This document shows, piece by piece, positions 1 to 8,691 of a DNA stretch of 64,000 nt. How positions within the stretch are numbered: position 1 is the first letter of the stretch; the number at the start of each line of letters is the position of its first letter. Origin of the DNA: Falciphora oryzae (Eukaryota > Ascomycota > Sordariomycetes > Magnaporthales > Magnaporthaceae); assembly GCA_000733355.1 (NCBI GenBank), contig JNVV01000006.1:751803-815802 (forward strand), in the 5' to 3' direction. The notes beneath the pieces were generated by a model that did not search any database, had not been told where the DNA came from, and saw nothing but the letters and a program-made list of their open reading frames with translations. A program made the position numbers and the translations under genes.

Positions 1-418
1 TTCTATTCTCATATACTTTCATATTCTTGTATGCTTTCCTATTCTTGTATCTGTATGTATCTTTTGGTAGTAGTGCAAGCGAGAGGTGCCGAATTTTTTG
101 TCGTGGACGAGCTAAGCTACGCTGGGACCAGACCCATTCGCGGTAAACCGGAGTTAACGGCCGGCGCGGCTTCCGGACTTTACGAACCACAGCCTCGCCG
201 GCTGAAAAAGAACAGCCCGTAGACCCGGGGATGCCAGTCCTCTCACGCTTTTGGCCTGGGGCTGCCGATCCTTGGCAACTATAAAGATCTCGTCCCCAGC
301 CAGATGCTATGTCCCCTGAATCTCGTGATATTTCATTGTTCAGACTTGATATCTCTGATCCTTCCAGAACCGCCCTTTTCAGAAATCCAGGACCCCTGAC
401 ACCATAATACGCACAAAC
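1..418. other. 5' flank of dienelactone hydrolase gene
   Basis: No gene is visible here. The first 60 bases are a pyrimidine-rich low-complexity stretch with repeated CTATTCTTGTAT-like words. The remainder is ordinary promoter and 5' UTR sequence, with a CT-rich section in the last 100 bases before the ATG at 419. Confidence 0.5.
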
Positions 419-1361
419 ATGGCCGAGGGCAAAGTACACTCCTGCTGCCTTAAAGGCTTCAAATGGGACGGCACCCCCACGGGCCGGACCGAGAAGCTGG
501 CCAACAACGACGTCTACGTTGCTGGAACAAACGCCGAGGTCGGCGTGCTGCTGGTGCACGACCTGTACGGCTGGACCTTTGGGAACCTGCGCCTGCTGGC
601 CGACCAGGTCGCCCGCGAGGCCAACGTGACCGTCTACATGCCGGACCTGTTCGGCGGTGAGGTGCTGTCCTCGGACCTCATCAGCACCGGCCGGTTCCAG
701 GAGCTTGATCTTGCGGGCTTCGTAAGCCGCAACGGGCGGGTAGCTCGTGAGCCTGAGCTGTTCGCTTGTGCCCGCGCCCTCAGGGCTGATAGGGGTCACT
801 CTCGGGTCGGGATGTTTGTAAGTGAAGCATGCGTCTTGTCTGGGGAGAGCCTGGCTCGCCAAGGAGCTTTGTTAGCGGAAAACTGACCCTTAGAATCGTC
901 ACAGGGGTACTGCTATGGCGGGTGAGTGAGAATGTCAACCTAACTAGAGCATACCCCTTCGAGTACTCCTTTGTGTTCTGATCGGCGTACATGCCTTGTG
1001 TGACAGCTGGGCCGGCCTGCGGCTTGGCGCCGAGGAGCATCGAGCTGCGCCGCTGGTCGACTGCATCTCGATCGGCCACCCGAGTCTTGTGACGGAAAAG
1101 GACATCGATGAGGTCGCGGTGCCCGTGCAGATCCTCGCCCCCGAGCGAGACCCCAGCTTCTCCCCCGAGATGAAGGTCTACGCCTTCCAGACCATCATGA
1201 AGAAAGGGGTGCAGTTCGACTACCTGCACCTCCCGGGAGTCGAGCACGGCTGCCTGATCCGCGGGAAGCAGGACGAGCCGGGAGAGCGCGAGGCCATGGT
1301 GTTCGGCAAAGATGCCGTTGTGGCCTGGCTGGTGGCCCATCTGCACAAGGCCGATGCCTGA
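419..1361 (+). CDS. Dienelactone hydrolase family protein (alpha/beta hydrolase)
   Basis: I model three exons, 419-817, 905-921 and 1007-1361, giving 256 residues. The opening residues (CCLKGFKWDGTPTGRTEKL) and the middle (LLVHDLYGWTFGNLRLLAD) match fungal dienelactone hydrolases. The second exon is only 17 nt and encodes GYCYGG, the nucleophile elbow with the catalytic Cys. The Asp lies in APERDPSFSP and the His in PGVEHGC, completing a Cys-Asp-His triad. The splice sites are GTAAGT/CACAG and GTGAGT/ACAG, with a CTAAC branch point in intron 2. Phases close exactly (399 + 17 + 355 = 771 nt). The protein is probably cytosolic, as no signal peptide is seen. Family members hydrolyse dienelactone or carboxymethylenebutenolide-like esters; the substrate here is unknown. 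Reading through intron 1 stops at 886 and loses the nucleophile. Confidence 0.9.
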
Positions 1362-1977
1362 AAGGACAACAGAGGATTGTTCTGGAAGACTTGGGGTGTT
1401 TAGGAGCTACTGGCCATGTAGTATTGAGGAAGGAAAGGCAAGGAAGAAGGACCTAGTATCATTTGTCCTCACGGTGGGGTCACCGAGTTGTGTGCGCGTC
1501 CTGTCGTCCGTCCTCCTCCGCCCCCCTATTATGTGGCCATTATCAGTTCCCTCTCAGATCTGCTTTGGGTGTCAACGGGCCAACCTCGAATTTTCGGCGC
1601 GTCTACTGCTGTGGCAGCTCCCCGACTGCCCTAGCCAACCACCACCTGGGCGTTCGTTCTGTTTCCATTGCTGCAACCAAAAAAATTGTGGCCATATAAA
1701 TTCTCGGTGCCTCCATCTCTGCACCCAGACCACATCCAACCCCACACTCTTCCCATACAACTCTCCCGGGCAACACCATACACACTCGACAGCACCTCAC
1801 ACCCCACCCATCACCACCACCCTCTCATCCTGCACACATCCATCATCCATCCGCGGTGCCATAGCATCAACCATCCACAACCTCACACAGCCATCCTTCC
1901 AGGGCCTCTGACGCGCTCGCTCTTCCCATCCACATCTACACACACAGCACACTTCAGGCTCAGTCCAGATCATCACC
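1362..1977 (+). promoter_or_regulatory. Intergenic and probable long 5' leader of the next gene
   Basis: No gene is recognisable. From about 1700 to 1975 the plus strand is strongly C/A- and CT-rich (runs such as CACCACCACCCTCTC), typical of fungal 5' UTRs and core promoters. It leads into the ATG at 1978, which has a good context (ATCACCATGG). A TATAAA-like element lies at about 1694. Confidence 0.45.
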
Positions 1978-2712
1978 ATGGTTTCGGAGACGCCCAAGAA
2001 GACCGGCGCCAGGGCTGCCGCCACTCCCAAGGACAACGACAAGCTCACTGAGCGCGAGATCGAGATCCTCTCCAAGGCCTGGACCTGCATGAGGAACCAG
2101 CCAGAGGTGAGGTTACCTTTCTACCTTCCTTCTTACCCACCTGCCTGCCCAATATCCCTCCACAGCCGAGAGCACAACAGCCAGCTCTCCTCCCTCCCCC
2201 GCTCGTCGTTCACTAACCTTGGGCTCCCATTTCACCCCGCCGCCATGCTCCCATCACAGATCGACATGAACAAGCTGGCGGGCGTGCTCGGCATGACCAA
2301 CGTAGGCAGCGCCACCAACGCCTGGGGCCGCATCAAGAAGAAGATCTTCGGCAACCTCCCCGCCGCCTCCCCCTCGGGCGGCTCGGCGGGTGGCCGCAAG
2401 CGCAAGACCCCGGCCAAGACTGCCGACGACGGAGACGACGACCCCGCCGACGGCGGCGACGATGACGCTGCCACTCCCTCCAAGAAGCCGCGCAAGGCGC
2501 CCGCCGGCGCCCGCAAGCCCCGCGGCGGCAAGGCCGGCTCTTCCTCCAGGGTCAAGCAGGACAGCAGCGGCGACGACAACGCCCACGAGGACGACGGAGA
2601 GGTTAAGGACGAGCCCAAGCCCGAGGACGAGGATTCTGAGAAGCCGGCCAAGCCCTTCTCCGGCGGCTTCAAGGCTGTGAACCAGGAGCCTGAGATGGCT
2701 GGCTCGGCCTAA
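1978..2712 (+). CDS. Small Myb-like basic nuclear protein
   Basis: Two exons, 1978-2106 and 2260-2712, encode 193 residues. The N-terminal 75 residues (KLTEREIEILSKAWTCMRN, then IDMNKLAGVLGM and a WGRIKKKIF element) look like the helical Myb-like DNA-binding module of many small fungal proteins. The remainder is disordered, alternating Lys/Arg-rich and Asp/Glu-rich stretches, as in chromatin-associated proteins. The 153-nt intron (GTGAGG...CACAG) is a multiple of three with no stop, so retention would insert 51 residues inside the helical domain. I prefer the spliced form because it restores a continuous helical region. No specific function can be assigned; a nuclear role is inferred from composition. 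Confidence 0.75.
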   Translation: MVSETPKKTGARAAATPKDNDKLTEREIEILSKAWTCMRNQPEVRLPFYLPSYPPACPISLHSREHNSQLSSLPRSSFTNLGLPFHPAAMLPSQIDMNKLAGVLGMTNVGSATNAWGRIKKKIFGNLPAASPSGGSAGGRKRKTPAKTADDGDDDPADGGDDDAATPSKKPRKAPAGARKPRGGKAGSSSRVKQDSSGDDNAHEDDGEVKDEPKPEDEDSEKPAKPFSGGFKAVNQEPEMAGSA

Positions 2713-3886
2713 GACGAGCAGCAGCATCGTGCTGGTCCTTTCTCGTCCTTCACCCCGTCTAGCAGCACCGCACTTCACGTCTATCTCTCTAAACCATCTT
2801 TCCACTGCCGAAATCGCCCCACCACAAGCCACGACCACGCCCTAATCACTTTCATCTGCGATCTGCTCTCCGCCGTCGTGTCACGATGGCGCGATCCATT
2901 CGTCGGACTTTGTTACTTTGGCGATGGCTATTGTCTTTTCCACGGGGTTCCAGGCTTTTTTGCCGTCTCTTTTTTCGGAGTTCATCTCATTCTAAACAAA
3001 GAGGGTATCTTGGGCTGGGCCTCTGGGATTTAAGGTTGTTTTGGTGGGCATCCCTAAGCATATCTCGAGTTGGATTTTCTTAAGGCTACCACTACTACCA
3101 CTAATCACATTCAGCCCTTGTTCCTTCTTTTTCTTCTTTTTCTTTATGGTACTGCTGCGGGAAGGAAACACAAGGAATCACAGATAATTCACCAAAAAAA
3201 AAAAAAAAAAAAAAAAATCAGACATCAAATTCGTCTACCACAAAAAGACTTTTGACATGCTGCCACCTCTGAGCCGTCCACCCGGCGCGTTCCCAACTAG
3301 ACGAGGAAATCAAGCGTAGTGACTCAGAATCCGTCGACGTGCCAGCCCAGGTAAGTGGTTAGGGAACCCTTTGGCTTGCTCAAGAGCTGTGTTCAGGTGT
3401 TTGCATCTCTGCCTGCTGCTACAGTAGAATAGTTGAGGGCCTGAACTTTAGCCGATTGGGGTTTTAACTGGGCCTATTGATTACGGCCGAGAGAGAATCG
3501 GATGGACCCGGGAGGAGTAGAGGAGGCGTGCCCCCGCGAGGTGTTTTATATGCGGCGTGAGGACTGCCGTAGACCAGGCGTTGAAGTCATTGATAGCTTG
3601 CGCATTGGGCCGTCATTCGTCTCGATGGACCCATTCCCAACTCCCGCCGCTTCAGCCGTCCATGCATCCTTTCTCTTGGTCAACACAGTCGTCTCTGCGG
3701 AATGCCTAATGACCGTTTGGATGGCTTGGATTTGTGTTTGCTTTTTTCTTTGGCTTTCTTTCCCCTCCCCCCTTTTTTCTTCATGTTTCTTCCATTGCTG
3801 TTGGTTGGTTGTTCCAGTGAGTCGCGGGCTCCGGTGTGTCCGATATAGGCTCCACGTCCAACCAAGTCGTACATCCAATCAAACAA
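2713..3886. other. Intergenic region with A24 tract
   Basis: No gene is supported in these 1.17 kb. The left part is 3' UTR of the nuclear protein gene, with T-rich stretches around 2915-3170. A run of 24 A lies at 3194-3217. Short frames around 3500-3900 lack family similarity and overlap the tRNA promoter side. Confidence 0.5.
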
Positions 3887-4011
3887 GCCGCGATGGTCTA
3901 GTGGTATGATTCTCGCTTAGGGCTCACCCTGAGTTGCAGCATTTGGTGGCCGTCAGCCCCATCTACTCAATAATTTGCGAGAGGTCCCGGGTTCAATCCC
4001 CGGTTGCGGCC
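3887..4011 (+). tRNA. tRNA-Pro(AGG) with a 53-nt intron
   Basis: A full cloverleaf can be drawn. The acceptor stem GCCGCGA (3887-3893) pairs with TTGCGGC (4004-4010), with discriminator C at 4011. The anticodon stem CTCGC (3912-3916) pairs with GCGAG (3977-3981). The T arm is CCGGG, TTCAATC, CCCGG at 3987-4003. The anticodon AGG is at 3919-3921, reading CCU proline codons. A 53-nt intron (3923-3975) sits one base after the anticodon, the canonical position for nuclear tRNA introns. Mature length is 72 nt. D-arm consensus TAGTGGTA is present (B-box and A-box like). Confidence 0.92.
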
Positions 4012-4565
4012 TTGCATTTTGCTTTTTTCCCATTCCCACCACTCACTCACTCACTCACTCTCTTATCCCTCGTATTATTATTTTTTCGTTCCCATTTGAC
4101 TGACCCCTTTCTTTTTGTCTGGTTTCCCTCAAACATAACCGGGAGCAGGATCGTCCTACCCCCAAGTGACAACAAAAAACAATGGCGAAGCAAATAATTT
4201 GCGTATTTAGTAGCTAAACTCCTCTTTGTCCAATCATTTCTTGCAAGCCAGCCTGGGCCAGCGACGGCAGCTTGCACGAGAAGAAAACTCGGTAGGAGGT
4301 AACCCCTATTATTATCCATGGCTTGAACCATAACATAGCTATGGGTTAAGTCCACGCTACACTCGAGTCAACCAAGACTGATAATACATGGCTAAATTTG
4401 CGCACATTTGATTAGAAATAGAGTTGAGGTGAACACCCCCGAATCCATAGCCCAAGACAAAACGAGTGGCTACTGCCCAAACCGGGCTGAGACAAATATC
4501 CAAGTTATTAACCGCGTTACACCGCAGTCTCTGGGGGTTCCGGAACACAGCTCCGGCGCGTTCCC
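4012..4565. other. Intergenic region, tRNA 3' flank
   Basis: No gene is seen. A T-rich tract follows the tRNA: TTTT at 4017-4020, TTTTTT at 4022-4027 and a longer T run near 4080. The first two could serve as RNA polymerase III terminators. A short CACT repeat ((ACTC)n) lies at about 4041-4060. The right half is 3' flank of the minus-strand peptidase gene. Confidence 0.45.
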
Positions 4566-5681
4566 TCAGGAAGACTCGGCCCAAAAGATGCTATTGTCGT
4601 ACGGATAGGCAAAGCAGTTGGGGTTGGGGCCGTTGTTCTGCAGGTAGATCATGGAGGCGCCGTTGATGCCGACGGTGGCGCCGCTCGTGGTCTTTGCCTC
4701 GCAGTCCTGGAACCAGACGTCCTGGAAGCGTCCAAAGGGCGTCTGGTTGCCGTTGACCTTGAAGTTCTCCACGATCCACTCGGCGTCGATCCGGCAGAGC
4801 GGCGCGCCGTTGCTGAGGCTGACCTGGACCAACGACACGGGCGCCGACGGCGGCAGGCTCAGATTCTCGACCAGGCTGTTGGGGCGCTGGTCAGGGCACG
4901 GAACACAAGGCTGGTCTTCGATGGGCCTCTCGGCTTTGGGCTTGGACTTACATGGTGGCCTGCGAGCTTGTGCTTGCGCTGATCTTCACGTGGATCATGT
5001 CGTTGGGCGAGGCTGTGGGAGGGGAGGCCAGTCAGATAATTCCCAGCTGTTTATCTATCACGCGCTCGCCGCAGCATCCAATGCCGCCCAAAATACTCAC
5101 CTGGCAGGTTCTGGATATTGTAGGCCGCGTCAGGGATCCATTCAAACCAGAGGTTAGAGGTCTGCGCGCCGGAAGAGCTGATCTGCAGTACTGTTAGTCA
5201 CGTCACACACGGCACACAAGTAGCTCACGTCCCAAGGGCTGGGGGTGTTGGCTCTATCTACCTCTGTGGTAGCGCCCGCCTGGACCAGAGCAGTGGCGCA
5301 GTTGGCGCCGTCCATGCCAACCCAGGAGGCCACGAACTGCGGCGTGCCCGTGGAGGGGCGGAGGCTCAGGTCGGGCACAGTGAAGTATCCGGACACAGAC
5401 ACGAACCGGTCGCTGGTGGGCGTGTGCTGCGAGGCGCCGCACCAGTTTCCGCTATAGCCGATGGGGCTGCTGCGCCTGCGGCTGCCTCCACCGACACGGC
5501 CCGGGTCGGCACCCTTCAGGCGGTCCAGCTGGCTTGGAGTCACCTCCTTACGCAGCAGCTTGATCTGCGAAGGATCCACGGGCGTGCTGCCATTGCGAGA
5601 GGCGGCCACGACCTTGACGTCGATGGCGAAGGCGCCCTGGGCGAGGAGGAGGACCAGAACTGAGACGAGGTGCCAGAGCAT
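4566..5681 (-). CDS. Secreted G1-family glutamic endopeptidase (eqolisin)
   Basis: Four exons on the minus strand (5681-5229, 5182-5101, 5012-4952, 4875-4566) encode 301 residues. The first 19 residues form a signal peptide (MLWHLVSVLVLLLAQGAFA), followed by a probable propeptide to about residue 70. The mature part has the G1 landmarks: GNWCGA near 79, SWVGMDG near 119, the catalytic Gln134 in LVQAG, LWFEWIPD, and the catalytic Glu235 in AEWIVENF. These correspond to Gln53 and Glu136 of scytalidoglutamic peptidase. Such enzymes are acid-active secreted proteases, so export for external protein digestion is expected. The introns are 46, 88 and 76 bp with GTGAGC, GTGAGT and GTAAGT donors, and all phases close. 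The NWCGA motif differs from the usual NWAG/NWGG. Confidence 0.9.
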
Positions 5682-8600
5682 CCTGCCTATATCCTGGCTG
5701 CTGGCCGAGGGATGGGTAGTGTGAAGGAAGGATATAAGGGGGTGAGGCCGGCTAGCGGACAAGACAGCGCACACAAGGGGCCTTGCTCGCGCACACGGGA
5801 AAGAATACTATGAGGGGTCCGGACACGGCCCAATGAGATGTTACGCAGCTCTGGGCGGAATCCTGGTTCGCTGCCACGCTGCAGGGTCGGATTTGGGGGA
5901 CTGAGTGGTGGGACAGGGGGCAAGTATGCAACAGCAATATAAGTTATATAGGGAGACGGTGCCAAAGCGATGATCTGAGTCTGGGGAAAGCGAACCGAAC
6001 CAAGTGTGCCTCTGGTTGGAGGTGTCGTTTGGAAGCAAGGCCGATATTGCTTGCATCCTTCTGGTGGTCTCTTGGGTAGGTCGCGAGGACCCCTTTATAG
6101 TCCGCTGTGCTGGGCTCACTTCACGTCTCGTCTCCTCATGGCTTGCGGCAGCCCAGGTCCAGACTCTCTCCTCCTCTTGCTCTCTCCCTCCCTTTTCCGC
6201 GGCGCGAACCCCACACAACGCCCGGTTACCGCGTTCCGCTCTCCCTCCAGGACAGGCTGCTCCCGAGAGACGAGTCACGCGAGGACGGAAGATCAGGAAT
6301 CCGGGGCCAATATTTTCAGCAGCAGCCAAGCAGACGAGGGGCCACCCACCTCGGTCAGGACTCGTATGTGATTCACGGCAAGGCGGACTTGGAAATGGTC
6401 ACCATGACCCCCCCTTGAGAGCAATATCACAGCAGCAGTGACGGCCGGAGAAGGGGCATTCGAGGCTCTATTGGTGCCTTTGCATCTCCACGGCGCAGCT
6501 GAGCTCGAGCTGCTATCGACGCCACCAGAGCTGGCTCGGGGGAGGAGCCATGACACACGAATGCCTGACTGAAGAAGATTAGCGCCGGGCGTGGTTGGGA
6601 GGCTCGGAGGCGCACCTGAGCCGCACACCTTACTTGGGGCCGGATTGGGCAAAGATCCGCTCGACGGCTGAGGTCGCGGCAAGGTCGGCTAGCCACGTTG
6701 GGCACGTCGGCTACGACATCCTAGCCCTACGGCCCATTTAGACCTCATAGACTCATGCTAGATCCGGCGCAACAGGGTCTCAATGACGAGGCCACCGGGA
6801 AGGAACCGGGCTGGTCATGGCGCCACCATGCCCGCGGCTGAGGGATGGCTTGCAAGCATCGCCGCGCAGGGGCAGCGCGTTAGCAAGGGTCAGATTCCTG
6901 AGTTCTGACGACAACCTCCGAACCCGCGGGCGGGCGATCCTTCTGCCTTGCTTGCAAACCTGTCTGGGCGCCGACCGCCACCATGCCGCACGCGCCGCAG
7001 AGGCAGGCACCATCTCCTCATGACTGGGCAGACAGCTCAGCCCTCATTGCAGGGTGGCGGTTGCAACGCCGAAAAGGGAGTCTTCCTCTGTCATGGGTGC
7101 TTCGTTGGCGGCGAGGGAGGGTGTCTGGAATATTGATTACAACCAGCTGGGGTGGCAGATGGAACGTAGAGGAGACAGGCGAGGCATCTATCTTTGGGGC
7201 ACATATCAAGGAAAAGAGAGGCCAGGTTGGGACTGGTGGTGATAGGAGCGGAGGAGAGACCCTAGGTAAGCGCGTTGACGCAGAGGCAGACAGGCAGGCA
7301 GCAGCGGCAGCTGTCCTGGTGGCAGCAGCAGTCCAGGTCGGCCGGTTCTGGTCGGTGCTTCGGCGTTACGAGGGACTCCAGGCCTGAATAATTGCCGGCA
7401 GGTAGCGTGGCATCGAGCGCGTGGCGTCTGCAATGGTGATCTCGTGGGCCATGGAGGGGTCGAAGGCAGACAGCCCCAGCGCTGGGAGTCGGGCGAGGGG
7501 AAGGAGGATGGAGGATGCGGCCGATGTGGCTGCTCGGGGCTGGGGGCCGAGCGCGTGAGCACCAGAATCTTGCCGGCCGTCCTGTTCCCCCTTTTCCTTC
7601 CCAATGCGCCCAACCGGTGATGGGACTGACCGTAATCGGCGCAGCTTGATGTCAGCCATCGGGGTGCGAGTGTGAGTGTGAACGTGAGCGCGGTGGGTTG
7701 CGGTGGGTAGCGGTGGGTTACATCGTTGTGCCACGGCGGGATAAAATCCACGAGTGGCCTGCTGGCCACGAGCCCCTGACAGCCTAGGCGCACCCACAAC
7801 GAGGGTCTGTGGTACCCACCCGCCTTGGCTGTACGCTGTGTGTAAATGGAGCTCGGCGAGCCGACCCGGACGACAATATTTCTCGGCGTCCATATCTGCC
7901 CTGGCACGGTGAAAACGAAGACAAAAAGACCCGGAAGCGCAGCAGCCAATACGAGATGCCTCTTCCCAAGTATCGATAAATGACGACATCCGTGGGATAT
8001 CCGTGGCAGTGTTGGCTGGGCGTGGGGACAGGCTTCAGCTGATCCGCCCAGCCTCGCAGGGATTCCAAAGACCCATGCGTCCACGCTTCTCGAGAGCTGC
8101 CTGAGCGCCCGCATTTTGTTTCCTGTCCTGCCGCCTATCCCCCATCGGGACATGGCCGTCGCCCTTGCTCGATATCGGGTGCAGCCGCCCGCCATCGCCG
8201 CCAGCTGAACCCGTCCGTGTGGGTGTGTGGAGTACTGGCGCCTACCCAAGGCGCCCGGCCCGGTGAAGGGACTAGAGACTCGGATAGGTGAAGCTATATC
8301 GGCTAAATACCCGGTGCAGGTAGCCATTCGGTTCGATGGATATCAACGTACAAACCGAGAGCTCATAGATTTTGGTTCCGGGGCCTTAGAAAAAGGGCCT
8401 GGTGCAAAGAACTTGCTCAAAACAGGCTAACCAATGTCGTCCAAGGGATACGGACATTATTGAATCAGATGTGGAGAGACTTTCCGAGACTACGCGGGCT
8501 AGGATAACATGCCTTGGAAAAATGTATACACAGTTCGAGCAATCCCCAGATGTCTTGCAATCAGTAATATGTCCGACGAGTTTTATTTATCGAGAACTAG

Positions 8601-8691
8601 ATGTAGACCTTTGTCCTCCGCGTGCCTACGATACGCCTAGCCTACCTATGTATACCTATTTTGACCCTTTGGTGTCTCCTGTATAGTATTC
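5682..8691. other. 3 kb without a recognisable gene
   Basis: The left end is the promoter of the peptidase gene (a TATATAAG-like site is at about 5942 on the plus strand) and the right end is the 3' flank of the ABC transporter. Several frames of 100-370 codons exist on both strands. None shows a domain, a consistent codon bias or a spliceable continuation that I recognise, and the longest (minus strand, 7206-8327) is low-complexity Arg/Pro/Ser. A species-specific gene or a non-coding transcript cannot be excluded. Confidence 0.4.

Noticed and set aside
7206..8327. 373-codon frame on the minus strand
   Set aside because: Composition is low-complexity Arg/Pro/Ser/Thr with no domain, and other frames overlap it at similar length. 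It looks like a chance frame in GC-rich non-coding DNA.
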